The notes under the pieces are model-generated. The model was not told the DNA's origin. It made no database searches and was given only the letters and a program-made list of their open reading frames with translations. From Chitinophagaceae bacterium (GTDB lineage: Bacteria; Bacteroidota; Bacteroidia; Chitinophagales; Chitinophagaceae), in NCBI GenBank assembly GCA_947447825.1, contig CANFLL010000014.1, forward strand, positions 1 through 55,630: a stretch of 55,630 bases of DNA, in the 5' to 3' direction. The position numbers and the translations under genes were made by a program. This document shows, in pieces, positions 36,529 to 46,886 of this stretch; position 1 is the stretch's first letter; each line of letters begins with the position of its first letter.

Positions 36529-37111
36529 AGTATCATTATTTAACAGAAATATGCAATAAGTATTTCGAGTGGACTACAGTACTTATATGCTAGAAAAATA
36601 TTTCAAATTCGGAGAAGATAGATTATCTAGAAAGTCAAATAGAGCAAAAGGTTGCAGCCATCATTTCAAAGAAAGTGGGTAGTCACAAACCTTGTTAATA
36701 TGGATGAGGAAAAAAATATAAAAAGTGTTGTATGGTATAAATCTTTTGTTACTCTTATAGAAATCTTTTACAAAACAAAATCACTAAGATTTCCCATAGA
36801 ACACAAGGATTATTGTTGCTTTATTGTGTAGAATTTGTCATAAAGATTTGAAACAATATAATTCTGAAATGGTAAAGCTCTTGATATTTAACATGTTTCG
36901 TTTTCGGCGAAAGGTGAAGATGTTAATAACTTATAAGTTAATTACTAAAACTAATGAAAAAGTTAACAAATAGGGTTTTATTGTCAATTTGCAAAATTTT
37001 ACTTTTTATAATTAAAGTTCAACCCTTACCTTCGCCGACCTATTCATTTTAGGGTAGGTGGGTTATTTCAGTATAACCTTGATTCAATTCAGCAAAATTG
37101 CAAATTTAGAT
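36529..37111. other. Intergenic region upstream of rpoC, without rpoB
   Basis: About 580 bp contain no gene, and in particular no 3' end of rpoB, which normally precedes rpoC. TACCTTCGCC at 37027-37036 resembles a -7 element. An ATG at 37058 is in frame with rpoC but adds 18 atypical codons. Confidence 0.5.
37027..37036 (+). promoter_or_regulatory. TACCTTCGCC -7-like element before rpoC
   Basis: It resembles TAnnTTTG with one change and the same TTCGC ending as elements before the TonB receptor and the porin-like gene. A TTTGC lies about 36 bp upstream. The support is by pattern only. Confidence 0.35.
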
Positions 37112-40100
37112 ATGGCTATCAAAAGAGACAATCGTCCCAAATCAAATTTCTCACAAATCACCATTAGTCTGGCATCCCCCGACAGCATCTTAGAAAGAAG
37201 CTTCGGTGAGGTATTAAAGCCAGAAACCATCAACTACAGAACTTACAAGCCTGAACGTGATGGATTGTTTTGTGAAAGAATTTTCGGTCCAGTAAAAGAC
37301 TATGAGTGTGCGTGCGGTAAGTATAAGCGTATCCGATACAAGGGTATTGTTTGTGATCGTTGCGGCGTAGAAGTAACTGAAAAGAAAGTTCGTCGTGAAA
37401 GATTAGGACACATCAAATTAGTGGTTCCTGTTGTTCACATTTGGTATTTCAAGAGTCTTCCAAATAAAATTGGTTACTTATTGGGCATGAGTTCTAAGAA
37501 ATTAGAAAGTATTGTTTACTATGAAAGATATGTAGTAATTCAAGGTGGCATCAAAGAAAACTTAGCTCCTGGTGATTTGTTAGCAGAAGAAGAGTACCTA
37601 GATTTATTAGATACTTTACCAAAGGATAACCAATTCTTATCTGATGATGATCCTCAAAAGTTCATCGCCAAAATGGGAGCTGAAGCTGTTCAAGGTTTGT
37701 TGGAAAGGTTAGATTTGGATGAATTGAGCTTCTCTTTACGTAACGCTGCTGCAAACGAAACTTCACAACAACGTAAAGCAGATGCCTTAAAACGCTTAAG
37801 CGTTGTGGAAGGTTTCCGCGAAAGTGCTGACCGTATCACCAACCGCCCTGAGTGGATGGTAATGCAATATGTACCAGTTATTCCTCCAGAATTGCGTCCA
37901 TTAGTTCCTTTGGATGGTGGTCGTTTTGCATCTTCCGATTTGAATGATTTATACCGTCGTGTTATCATTCGTAACAATCGTTTAAAAAGGTTATTAGAGA
38001 TCAAAGCTCCCGAAGTTATCCTACGTAACGAAAAGCGTATGCTTCAAGAAGCTATTGATAGTTTATTTGATAACTCTCGTAAATCTAATGCGGTTAAGGC
38101 TGAAGGTGGTCGTGCATTGAAATCTTTGAGTGATGTGCTTAAAGGTAAGCAAGGTCGTTTCCGTCAGAACTTGTTGGGTAAACGTGTGGATTACTCTGGT
38201 CGTTCTGTTATTGTAGTGGGACCTGAATTGAAAATGCACGAGTGTGGGCTACCTAAGGATATGGCTGCTGAGCTTTTCAAACCATTTGTTATAAGAAAAC
38301 TAATAGAAAGAGGTATTGTAAAAACAGTTAAGTCTGCTAAGAAATTGGTTGACAAAAAAGAAGCTGTTATTTGGGATATTCTTGAAAACATATTAAAAGG
38401 TCACCCAATCTTACTGAATCGTGCCCCTACGTTGCACCGTTTGTCTATTCAATCTTTCCAACCAAAGTTAGTGGAAGGTAAGGCGATACAATTGCACCCA
38501 TTGGTAACAGCATCATTCAATGCGGATTTCGATGGTGACCAAATGGCGGTACACGTTCCTTTGAGCAGTGCTTCTATATTAGAAGCTCAATTATTAATGT
38601 TGTCGTCTCACAATATTCTTAACCCTCAAAATGGTACGCCAATCACCCTTCCTTCTCAGGACATGGTTTTGGGCTTGTACTATATTACTAAAGGACAAGT
38701 TACTACCCCCGAACATACTATTAAGGGGCAAGGAATGAGTTTCTACAGCATTGATGAAGTTTTGATAGCTTATAATGAAGGTGCTATCGACTTGCACGCT
38801 AATATTAAGCTTAGAACTAAGGTTCGTGAAAAAGGTGAATTAGTCAAGAAAATAATTGACACTACAGTAGGTCGTGTATTGTTCAATCAATTTGTTCCTG
38901 CAGAAGTAGGTTATGTAAACCAATTATTGACTAAGAAGAGCTTGAGGGAAATTATTGGTAACATTATCAAGATTACTAACGTTCCAACAACGGCTAAATT
39001 CTTGGATGAAATCAAAACATTAGGATTCCGTATGGCCTTCCGTGGTGGTTTGAGTTTCAGTGTAAATGACTTAATCGTTCCTGAAATTAAACAAGAATTA
39101 CTTGAAAATGCAAAAGGTGAAGTAGAAGAAGTTTGGGATAGCTACAACATGGGGCTTATCACTAACAATGAAAGATACAATCAGGTAATTGATATATGGG
39201 GTCGGGTAGATATGAGAATCACTGAGGCACTTATTCATGAAATGGCTACCGATAAACAAGGCTTCAATTCAGTGTTTATGATGCTGGATAGTGGTGCTCG
39301 TGGTAGTAAAACTCAGGTTAAGCAGTTGGTGGGTATTCGTGGATTGATGGCTAAACCACGTAAAAGTGGTAGTAGTGGAAGTGAGGTAATTGAAAATCCA
39401 ATTCTTTCAAACTTTAAAGGTGGATTGAACGTATTGGATTACTTTATCTCTACCCATGGTGCTAGAAAAGGGTTGGCGGATACGGCATTGAAAACGGCTG
39501 ATGCAGGTTATCTAACTCGTCGTTTGGTTGACGTTGCACAAGATGTTGTAATTGCAGAAGATGATTGTGGTACACTACGTGGTATTGCTATCACAGCACT
39601 AAAAGATAACGAAGACATTATTGAAAATATTTCAGATAGAATTGAAGGACGTACCTCATTACATGATGTTTTAGATCCTTTATCTGGTGAAATTATTTGC
39701 TATGCTGGTGTTGAAATTTCTCATGATACAGCTGTAGCTATTGAAGACGCTGGCATTGAAAGTGTCGAAATACGTTCGGTATTAACTTGTGAAGCCAAAA
39801 GAGGTGTTTGTGTTAAGTGTTATGGTAAAAACTTGGCAACGGGTTATTTAGCTCAACGTGGTGATGCGGTTGGTATCATTGCTGCGCAGTCAATTGGTGA
39901 ACCAGGTACACAGCTTACACTACGTACCTTCCACGTGGGTGGGGTTGCAGGTAGTGCTAACATCGAAAGTTCATTGAATGCTAAATTTGATGGTACTGTT
40001 CAATTTGATGGTTTACGTACTGTAACTGCTGTTAATAATGAAGGTAATAAAGTTCAAGTTGTTATTGGTAGAACAGGTGAAGTTAGAATAATGGACGTTA

Positions 40101-41395
40101 AAAACGACCGTTTACTTATCACCAATAACGTTCCTTATGGTTCTACACTTCAAGTAAAGGATGGAGCTAAAATTACAAAGGGAGATGTGATTTGTACATG
40201 GGATCCATTCAACAATGTAATTGTTGCAGAACAAGCAGGTACAATTCGTTTTGATGCAGTATTGGATGGTGTTACTTTCCGTGAAGAAAGTGATGAACAA
40301 ACAGGTCACCGTGAAAAAGTGGTTATTGAAACAAAAGATAAAACAAAGATTCCTACCATTATTGTAGATGGTAAAGATTCTAAGCATTACAACTTACCTG
40401 TTGGTAGCCACATTGCTATCGAGGAAGGTGAAGAGGTTAAAGCTGGTCAAATTTTGGTTAAAATACCACGTGTTCTTGGCAAGCTTCGTGATATTACGGG
40501 TGGTCTTCCACGTGTAACTGAATTGTTTGAAGCAAGAAACCCAGGTAACCCTGCTACTGTTTGCGAAATTGATGGAGTTGCTACATTTGGTAATATTAAA
40601 CGTGGTAATCGTGAAATTTCTGTGGAAAGTAAGGATGGTGTAACTAAGAAGTACCTAGTTCCATTGTCTCGTCAGATTCTTGTTCAAGATGCGGATTTCG
40701 TTAAAGCGGGTGCACCTTTGTCTGATGGTCAAATAGCTCCTGCCGACATCTTGAATATTCGTGGACCATTTGCTGTGCAAGAATATGTAGTTAATGAAAT
40801 TCAGGAAGTTTATCGTTTACAAGGTGTGAAGATTAATGATAAGCACGTTGAAGTAATCGTTCGTCAAATGATGAAGAAAGTTGAAATCGTGGATGCTGGT
40901 GATACCAAATTCTTAGAAGAAGACTTAGAAGATAAATTTGATTTTATCGATGAAAATGATCGAATATTTGATAAGAAAGTTGTAACAGAACCTGGAGAAA
41001 GCACCAAGTACAGGGCTGGTCAGATTGTTACTGTTCGTGAACTAAGAGAAGAAAACTCAATTCTACGTAGGTCTGATAAAAAGTTAGTTGAAGTACGTGA
41101 TGCACGCCCTGCAACGGCTCAGCCAGTTTTATTAGGTATCACTAAGGCTTCATTGGGTGTTCAGAGTTGGATTTCTGCTGCTTCATTCCAAGAAACAACA
41201 AAAGTATTAAGTACAGCAGCAATTCAAGGTAAGGCTGATTACATGCTAGGATTAAAAGAGAATGTAATTACAGGTCACCTTATTCCTGCTGGTACTGGTA
41301 TGCGTGAATTTGATAATATCATCGTAGGAAGTAAGGAAGAATATGAATTACTCGCTTCTACAAGAGAGATTTTAGCCTTCGATGAGAATGAATAA
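37112..41395 (+). CDS. rpoC: DNA-directed RNA polymerase subunit beta'
   Basis: The protein has 1427 residues from [18 protein letters not shown], the normal Bacteroidota start. The N-terminal zinc site is [36 protein letters not shown] and the active-site NADFDGDQM carry the catalytic Mg aspartates. The second zinc site ([16 protein letters not shown]) and the trigger-loop/bridge-helix region [16 protein letters not shown] follow, then a C-terminal sandwich-barrel part. It forms the catalytic cleft with RpoB. Unusually, rpoB and the ribosomal genes rplJ/rplL are not upstream, so this rpoC seems to have its own promoter. A strong terminator follows. Confidence 0.98.
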   Translation: MAIKRDNRPKSNFSQITISLASPDSILERSFGEVLKPETINYRTYKPERDGLFCERIFGPVKDYECACGKYKRIRYKGIVCDRCGVEVTEKKVRRERLGHIKLVVPVVHIWYFKSLPNKIGYLLGMSSKKLESIVYYERYVVIQGGIKENLAPGDLLAEEEYLDLLDTLPKDNQFLSDDDPQKFIAKMGAEAVQGLLERLDLDELSFSLRNAAANETSQQRKADALKRLSVVEGFRESADRITNRPEWMVMQYVPVIPPELRPLVPLDGGRFASSDLNDLYRRVIIRNNRLKRLLEIKAPEVILRNEKRMLQEAIDSLFDNSRKSNAVKAEGGRALKSLSDVLKGKQGRFRQNLLGKRVDYSGRSVIVVGPELKMHECGLPKDMAAELFKPFVIRKLIERGIVKTVKSAKKLVDKKEAVIWDILENILKGHPILLNRAPTLHRLSIQSFQPKLVEGKAIQLHPLVTASFNADFDGDQMAVHVPLSSASILEAQLLMLSSHNILNPQNGTPITLPSQDMVLGLYYITKGQVTTPEHTIKGQGMSFYSIDEVLIAYNEGAIDLHANIKLRTKVREKGELVKKIIDTTVGRVLFNQFVPAEVGYVNQLLTKKSLREIIGNIIKITNVPTTAKFLDEIKTLGFRMAFRGGLSFSVNDLIVPEIKQELLENAKGEVEEVWDSYNMGLITNNERYNQVIDIWGRVDMRITEALIHEMATDKQGFNSVFMMLDSGARGSKTQVKQLVGIRGLMAKPRKSGSSGSEVIENPILSNFKGGLNVLDYFISTHGARKGLADTALKTADAGYLTRRLVDVAQDVVIAEDDCGTLRGIAITALKDNEDIIENISDRIEGRTSLHDVLDPLSGEIICYAGVEISHDTAVAIEDAGIESVEIRSVLTCEAKRGVCVKCYGKNLATGYLAQRGDAVGIIAAQSIGEPGTQLTLRTFHVGGVAGSANIESSLNAKFDGTVQFDGLRTVTAVNNEGNKVQVVIGRTGEVRIMDVKNDRLLITNNVPYGSTLQVKDGAKITKGDVICTWDPFNNVIVAEQAGTIRFDAVLDGVTFREESDEQTGHREKVVIETKDKTKIPTIIVDGKDSKHYNLPVGSHIAIEEGEEVKAGQILVKIPRVLGKLRDITGGLPRVTELFEARNPGNPATVCEIDGVATFGNIKRGNREISVESKDGVTKKYLVPLSRQILVQDADFVKAGAPLSDGQIAPADILNIRGPFAVQEYVVNEIQEVYRLQGVKINDKHVEVIVRQMMKKVEIVDAGDTKFLEEDLEDKFDFIDENDRIFDKKVVTEPGESTKYRAGQIVTVRELREENSILRRSDKKLVEVRDARPATAQPVLLGITKASLGVQSWISAASFQETTKVLSTAAIQGKADYMLGLKENVITGHLIPAGTGMREFDNIIVGSKEEYELLASTREILAFDENE

Positions 41396-41418
41396 TTAAT
41401 AGATAAATTATAAAAGTA

Positions 41419-41456
41419 AAAAATGCTGTTTCATTAGTTTGAAACAGCATTTTTTG
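41419..41456 (+). terminator. Terminator after rpoC
   Basis: A perfect 14-bp stem (AAAAATGCTGTTTC with its complement) and an 8-nt loop are followed by a T-run, 23 bp after the stop. Confidence 0.92.
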
Positions 41457-41556
41457 TTTTATCTAGATTTCTAAATCTATGGCTCAATTTTATACAGCCA
41501 ATTTTAACCAGACATACATACCACTCAGCTTTTTCTAGTGTTTATTTCTCCAAATT

Positions 41557-41753
41557 AACAGACCCCGAAGCAAAATTGGTATACCAATTTTCAGAAACGG
41601 TACACCATTTCCCATTTTTGGTATACCATTTTTCTTTAGTGGTATACCATTTTCTAAAAAGGGTATACCATTTCTCCAAATTAATAGACCCCGAAGCTAA
41701 AATGGTATACCAATTCTCAAAAATGGTATACCATTTTCCATTTATGGTACGCT
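41557..41753. repeat. Array E: ten GGTATACC units at exactly 21 bp, with 126-bp duplication
   Basis: GGTATACC or a variant occurs at 41557 (AACAGACC), 41578, 41599 (GGTACACC), 41620, 41641, 41662, 41683 (AATAGACC), 41704, 41725 and 41746 (GGTACGCT), each exactly 21 bp apart. The best units extend to AAATGGTATACCATTT. The first four units recur 126 bp (six units) later, including the odd stretch GACCCCGAAGC, so blocks have been duplicated. A frame stays open and reads as heptads of the VYHFxxx type, but it has no start signal and fits shadow translation. The rest of the gap to 42037 is AT-rich. Confidence 0.94.
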
Positions 41754-42004
41754 GTTTTTCAAGAAAAATGGCTCAAAAAAGGTATTTATTCAATAAATTT
41801 TCATGTTTTTTTGAATGTTAAGAAAAAAAGTGCAATCAAAAACATGTCTATTAATGATGCAATAATTGATTTTGATTATATACAAACTGTAATATTTGTA
41901 TTTAAGCTATTTATATTATATAAAAATTAATTTTCATTCGTTTTGGCGTTTTTCCTGAAAATTTATTAAACATATTACATAACATTAAGTTAACATTGGC
42001 CAAA

Positions 42005-42013
42005 TACTTTCGC
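42005..42013 (+). promoter_or_regulatory. TACTTTCGC -7-like element before the TonB receptor
   Basis: It is the same 9-mer as before the porin-like gene at 53034, about 25 bp before the start codon here. No clear -33 element was found. Confidence 0.4.
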
Positions 42014-42037
42014 ACTTCATCAAACAAAAAATAATAA

Positions 42038-45000
42038 ATGAAGAAGAATTTTATTCTTGTATTGCAAATTCTAATTGCAGTATTCATTTCAGTTTCAAGT
42101 TTTGCACAAGAAACGACGGCAACGTTGAATGGCCGCGTGAAAGACGACAAAGGCACATTATTAGGAGGTGCCACCATTACATTTAAGCACGAGCCAACGG
42201 GTGCAGTTTTTACTACTCAAACTAATAACAAGGGTATATTCTATGCCCCAAACTTAAAACCAGGTGGGCCTTACACCATAAAAGTATCTTATGTAGGCTT
42301 TAAAGAACAAGTGTTTAATGATGTAAACCTTGCTTTGGGAAGTAACCCAGAGTTTACTACTTCACTTAAATCTTCTGGTGCTGCCGAACTTAAGGAAGTA
42401 GTGGTTACAGGCAGTGGAAAGAGAAATATTGGTGGTGGAACAACAATTGGCATCAAACAATTGAACACGCTTCCTACTATTGGTAGAAGCTTGAGCGATT
42501 ATACTCGTTTAACACCTCAATCAAACAATAACTCTTATGCTGGTAGCAACTTCCGTTACAATAACGTAACTGTGGATGGTGCTATAAACAATGATGCTTT
42601 TGGTTTTAGTAATTCTGCAGGTGGTACAAGTGGTGGTGGACAAGCTGGTACTGCTGGTGCGGGTACCCGTACCGTTCCTTATAGTATTGATGTTATTCAG
42701 GAAGTTCAGGTTCAGTTGGCTCCTTATGATGTTAAAATAGGAAACTTTACGGGTGGTAGCGTAAATGCTATTACTAAGAGTGGTGGAAACGATTTTCATG
42801 GTTCGGTTTATGGATATGGAAGAACGGCTGCTTTGGTAGGAAAAAGTGTAGATGGATTGAAGAAATCTATCGGTTCAGACTTTCATGAATATCAAACAGG
42901 TGCTACAATCAGTGGGCCAATCCTTAGAAATAAGGCTTTCTTTATATTTAATTATGAGCACACGGACAGACAAGAACCAAGCACAAACAACATAGGCGAT
43001 CCTGGTGCTGCTGCTACATTATCGGAAGTTACTTCTATTGCAAATCAATTAAAAAATAAATACGGTTATGATGCAGGTGATTATCTTGGTTCATACAAAA
43101 TATTTACAAAGAGTGATAAGGTATTCGGCCGTTTAGATTTTAATTTGAATTCGAAGAATAGTTTGATGTTGCGCCTTATCTATACCAATGGACAAGGAAA
43201 CAACTTAGAAAGATCATCTTCAAACTTTCAGTTTGGATCGAACGATTTTACTCAGTTTACAAAGAATACCAACTTAGTGGCTGAGTTGAAAAGTAAATTT
43301 AGTGCTGATGTAAATAACCAACTTACTTTAAGCTATGTTCATGTTCATGAATACAGAACTTTCCCTGGCACAATTGCACCTTATGTAGATATAGATAATG
43401 GTCGTATTACTTTAGGTACTTGGAGAGAGGCTTCTGTTTATAACCTAAAACAAAGTACTATCGAATTTACAGACAACTTAACCTTTACAAAGGGAATTAA
43501 TAAGTTTACAGTTGGTACACATAATGAGTTTTATGACCTTACTTATGGTTTCATCAACTCTTATAATGGACGTTGGGAGTACAACAGAGGCGTTAATAGT
43601 TTCTTGGCTGACAACCCAAGCCGTATTCGTGGAGCGTTTTCTACTAACAGCAAATACGCTGACATAGATGCTATCCGTAACGATCCTCCAAATCCATTCA
43701 CTGTAGCCCTTACAAGTGCTTATGGTCAAGACGAAATATCGGTTACTAAAAATTTTAAAGTAACACTAGGTTTACGTTTAGATTATTCTTTTGTAGGTTC
43801 TCAACCTTATAAGGATAGTTTGCTTAATAGCACAAATACAAATGCTACAACAGGTGCTCCTGCTTACGTTTCACCAAACCCTACTTATTCCAATACACCT
43901 TTTAGTCAGTTAACTGGTCAATTGCCTTCTCGCATTACTGTTTCTCCACGTATTGGTTTTAACTACGATGTTAATGGTAATGGTAGTTTTGTACTTCGTG
44001 GTGGTACTGGAATCTTTACTGGTCGTGTACCGTTTGCTTGGTATGGCTATGCTTATACTTTAAATGGTGGTACGTACAAGAATATTGACTGGAATTCGAT
44101 TCCATCAACTACCACTGTTCCTTTAGCTATTGATCCAAAGACACTTCAAACCACAGTTACTACTGCAGTGGGGAATACTTCTAAATCGAATACGCGTGAA
44201 ATTGATGTTTTTGATAATAATTTCAAATTGCCTACTGTTTGGAGAAGCAGTGTTGCAGCAGATTTTAAATTTGGAAATGGATATAAATTAACGCTTGATG
44301 TGTTATATACTAAAACAATTCATGACGTAAAGTATGAGCAAATTAACTTGAAAGATTCGGTTGCTTATTATTCTACTGGGCCTACTCAGATACCAGTTTA
44401 TGTAGGTGGTAAATACAATAATGCATATTCTAATGTTTATTACTTAACAAACACTAGTGAAGGATACCGTTATAACTTAACTGCTCAGATGTCTAAGACA
44501 ACTAATAATATAGCGGTTGGTAAACACATTTTAAATACTAACTGTAGCCTTGGTTACACTTACGGAGAAAGTAAGGACATTACAAATGGTATTCGTAACT
44601 CTTGGGAAAGTAGCTACAATGTAAACCCTTCTAACACGCCTAGTAATTCTCCTTTAGCAGCTTCAAACTTCGATTTACGTCATCGTGTTGTAGCGACTGC
44701 AGCTGGAACTGTAATCTGGAATCAGATGAACGCTACTACATTGTCCTTCTTCTATGCAGGAACTTCAGGTAGTCCCTACAGCTTAATTTATCAATCTGCT
44801 TCATTAGGTAATGGTTCAAATGCACCTTTGCCATACATTCCAAAAGATCAATCTGATATTAAATTAGCAGATAATGGAACTTATACGAAAGAACAACAAT
44901 GGGCTGATTTAGATGCTTTCATTAAATCTGATGATTATTTAAAAACACGTCGTGGTCAATACGCTGAAAGAAATGGTTTGCGTACACCTTGGAATCATGA

Positions 45001-45328
45001 TTTAGATATGAAGATTATGCACGAATTTAAGTTGAGCAAATCTGATAAGAGCAAGGCTTTACAAATTAGTTTCGACGTGATTAATGTTTTGAATTTGCTG
45101 AATAGTGATTGGGGACATGTTACTTTCGTTACCAACCTAAACAACTATACTGTTAATTTCTTGAAGTTTGTAAAAGATGCAAGCGGCAAGGGTGTTGGTG
45201 CACCAGCAACTGGATACACGCCTACTTTCAACTTTGTTAAGCCCAATGGTTTAAACAATCATTACTTTACTGTAGATCCTATCAACTCTCGTTGGCAAGG
45301 ACAGGTTGGTGTGAAGTTTATTTTCTAA
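42038..45328 (+). CDS. TonB-dependent receptor with carboxypeptidase-like regulatory domain
   Basis: This 1096-residue outer-membrane protein has a signal peptide ending near SSFAQ and then a carboxypeptidase-D regulatory-like fold (about 27-110: TATLNGRVKDDKGTLLGGAT, NNKGIFYAPNLKPGG, KVSYVGF). The plug follows (VVVTGSGKRN, NVTVDGAINNDAF, GNFTGGSVNAITKSGG), then a long barrel ending in an aromatic residue (VGVKFIF). It imports a large substrate across the outer membrane using TonB energy. No SusD-like gene follows, so it is of the stand-alone OmpA-related class rather than a SusC/D pair, and the substrate is unknown. Confidence 0.93.
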   Translation: MKKNFILVLQILIAVFISVSSFAQETTATLNGRVKDDKGTLLGGATITFKHEPTGAVFTTQTNNKGIFYAPNLKPGGPYTIKVSYVGFKEQVFNDVNLALGSNPEFTTSLKSSGAAELKEVVVTGSGKRNIGGGTTIGIKQLNTLPTIGRSLSDYTRLTPQSNNNSYAGSNFRYNNVTVDGAINNDAFGFSNSAGGTSGGGQAGTAGAGTRTVPYSIDVIQEVQVQLAPYDVKIGNFTGGSVNAITKSGGNDFHGSVYGYGRTAALVGKSVDGLKKSIGSDFHEYQTGATISGPILRNKAFFIFNYEHTDRQEPSTNNIGDPGAAATLSEVTSIANQLKNKYGYDAGDYLGSYKIFTKSDKVFGRLDFNLNSKNSLMLRLIYTNGQGNNLERSSSNFQFGSNDFTQFTKNTNLVAELKSKFSADVNNQLTLSYVHVHEYRTFPGTIAPYVDIDNGRITLGTWREASVYNLKQSTIEFTDNLTFTKGINKFTVGTHNEFYDLTYGFINSYNGRWEYNRGVNSFLADNPSRIRGAFSTNSKYADIDAIRNDPPNPFTVALTSAYGQDEISVTKNFKVTLGLRLDYSFVGSQPYKDSLLNSTNTNATTGAPAYVSPNPTYSNTPFSQLTGQLPSRITVSPRIGFNYDVNGNGSFVLRGGTGIFTGRVPFAWYGYAYTLNGGTYKNIDWNSIPSTTTVPLAIDPKTLQTTVTTAVGNTSKSNTREIDVFDNNFKLPTVWRSSVAADFKFGNGYKLTLDVLYTKTIHDVKYEQINLKDSVAYYSTGPTQIPVYVGGKYNNAYSNVYYLTNTSEGYRYNLTAQMSKTTNNIAVGKHILNTNCSLGYTYGESKDITNGIRNSWESSYNVNPSNTPSNSPLAASNFDLRHRVVATAAGTVIWNQMNATTLSFFYAGTSGSPYSLIYQSASLGNGSNAPLPYIPKDQSDIKLADNGTYTKEQQWADLDAFIKSDDYLKTRRGQYAERNGLRTPWNHDLDMKIMHEFKLSKSDKSKALQISFDVINVLNLLNSDWGHVTFVTNLNNYTVNFLKFVKDASGKGVGAPATGYTPTFNFVKPNGLNNHYFTVDPINSRWQGQVGVKFIF

Positions 45329-45353
45329 TTAATATACAAACAAACACAATATG

Positions 45354-45379
45354 CGGCTTCCTTTTGGGAAGCCGTTTTT
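45354..45379 (+). terminator. Terminator after the TonB receptor gene
   Basis: A perfect stem CGGCTTCC / GGAAGCCG with loop TTTTG is followed by TTTTTG. Confidence 0.92.
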
Positions 45380-45455
45380 GTTTCTGGTTTATAGGATCTA
45401 AACCAATTACTTTGAAAATTCGATTTCGTTTCAGTAGCTGATGGAAATAGATTCA

Positions 45456-46133
45456 TTAGCCCAAATGCTTCATTGCCTCTCGCTTGCTTAATGAATGTAG
45501 TGGATGATTAGCCAAAAAATCTATCACCCAATCACGGTCTACTTTGGCATATTCTCTCAATGCCCACCCAATAGCTTTTCTAACAAAAAACTCTTTACTG
45601 TCGGCTACTCTCAAAATGTGTTTAGCCAAAAGTGTTTTATCGGTTTTCTTTTTATATGCTTTCTGAAAGATGATACTACTTCGCTGAAGCCAAAAATTAT
45701 CACTGTTGTTCCAGGTAGTTGTAAGTTTAACTTCATTGGGAAATAATTGAAAATATTTTCCTACACAGGCTATGTTCAGGTTATCTACCGAATCCCACCA
45801 GCTTTGATTTTTTAAGCAATATTCAATCAATTCAATAGTTTCTCTATTCCAAAGTTTATGATAATAGGCTAATACATCAATTCCTGCATGATGATATTCT
45901 CTTTCTTCCTTCTGCCATAGAATTTTAACAACCTCTGAAATCTTATTAATGTCCATTAATGGATACAGTTTAATAACATCCTTGGTTATTTCCCTTCTTT
46001 CGGCTGTTACTAAGCCAATAAAAGGGAAATGATGCTTCATGTATGCCTTGTTTTTTTCTGCTCGGTCATGATTAGCTTTAGCTTCAAAAAAAGCTTTCAA
46101 GGTTTCAACCAACAGTAACTCATTATCTGCCAT
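45456..46133 (-). CDS. DNA alkylation repair (AlkD-like HEAT-repeat) protein
   Basis: The protein has 225 residues from MADNELLLVETLKAFF. The frame is open 24 codons further, but those codons come from a repeat element, so the later ATG is preferred. It is all-helical with HEAT-like repeats and the AlkD-type pattern: AYMKHHFPFIGL, DVLAYYHKLW, NQSWWDSVDNL (Trp and Asp of the base-excision site), WLQRSSIIFQ and EFFVRKAIGWALREYAK. AlkD-type glycosylases remove bulky or positively charged alkylated bases. Placement rests on these motifs; activity is inferred. Confidence 0.9.
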   Translation of the reverse strand: MADNELLLVETLKAFFEAKANHDRAEKNKAYMKHHFPFIGLVTAERREITKDVIKLYPLMDINKISEVVKILWQKEEREYHHAGIDVLAYYHKLWNRETIELIEYCLKNQSWWDSVDNLNIACVGKYFQLFPNEVKLTTTWNNSDNFWLQRSSIIFQKAYKKKTDKTLLAKHILRVADSKEFFVRKAIGWALREYAKVDRDWVIDFLANHPLHSLSKREAMKHLG

Positions 46134-46146
46134 ATTGAATAATTTT

Positions 46147-46317
46147 TTGTAACTATTCAGGGGATATTTAACCACAAAGGGCACTAATGCTTTCACCAAG
46201 GACACAAGGATTGTGTTGTATTATTTCTTCAGAACTACCATTGGGAGACTCTAAACCTTAGTGTATTTAGTTTTTTCCTAGTGTATTTCGTGGTAAATAA
46301 CCGCTGAAGAGTTACAA
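46147..46317. repeat. MITE-like element with long terminal inverted repeats
   Basis: The left end (46147-46175, TTGTAACTATTCAGGGG then ATATTTAACCAC) and the right end (46290-46317) are inverted repeats over about 28 bp with only a few mismatches and one indel. The similarity continues inward (ACCACAAAGGGCACTAA against ACCACGAAATACACTAG). The element is about 171 bp, has no ORF of its own, and lies between T-runs that could hide a short target duplication. It resembles a miniature inverted-repeat element or a large structural repeat. Confidence 0.6.
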
Positions 46318-46379
46318 TTTTTTTTGGAAATAAATTTCTTCCAGATTGATAATACGTTCAACTTATTAACAACAACTTA

Positions 46380-46787
46380 TCATAGATTTCTTAAATATTC
46401 TTGCAGCAACATCGTTGCAGCCACTTGGTCAATATTGCCTTTCACTTGTCTATCTTTCTTTTTCATACCCATTTCCACCATAGCAAGTGATGCTAATTTT
46501 GAAGAATATCTTTCATCAATAGTTTTTATGGGGATGGTAGGAAAGTTTTTTTCTAATTGTTTAATGGCTGCCAAAACAAGCGGAGTGCCATGTGTGGGGG
46601 TATCGTCCAGATTGAGAGGCATTCCTATCAATATTAGTTCAACAGATTCTTTAGCAATGTATTGTTTCAAAAAGGAAATTAAATCTTTACTTTCAATAGT
46701 GGTCAAAGCTGTCGCAATAATCTTTAACGGATCTGTCACTGCAATCCCAGTTCTTTTTCCACCATAATCAATGCATAATATTCTCAT
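46380..46787 (-). CDS. ruvX: Holliday junction resolvase-like protein RuvX
   Basis: The protein has 135 residues from MRILCIDYGGKRTGIAVTDP; a GTG three codons earlier is possible. It has the RNase H-like YqgF fold with the catalytic Asp in CIDYGGKRTG, GMPLNLDD, the TIDERYSSKLA motif with Asp-Glu, and IDQVAATMLLQ with the final Asp. It is thought to process 16S rRNA precursors or resolve recombination junctions. It lies on the reverse strand, with the MITE-like element and the AlkD-like gene downstream. Confidence 0.94.
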   Translation of the reverse strand: MRILCIDYGGKRTGIAVTDPLKIIATALTTIESKDLISFLKQYIAKESVELILIGMPLNLDDTPTHGTPLVLAAIKQLEKNFPTIPIKTIDERYSSKLASLAMVEMGMKKKDRQVKGNIDQVAATMLLQEYLRNL

Positions 46788-46886
46788 AAATAACACTTAT
46801 TTTTTAATTTAAATTTAGCAGTTTAAACATTGTTAGGTACCGTAATAATTTTACAAGAATATATAAAATCAATAAAAAACTAATCT

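Noticed and set aside
37058-37111. 18-codon N-terminal extension of RpoC
   Set aside because: The later ATG gives the family's usual start MAIKRDNRP; the extension overlaps promoter-like sequence.
41576-41821. 81-codon frame across array E
   Set aside because: It is a translation of GGTATACC repeats and A/T runs, without initiation context or domain.
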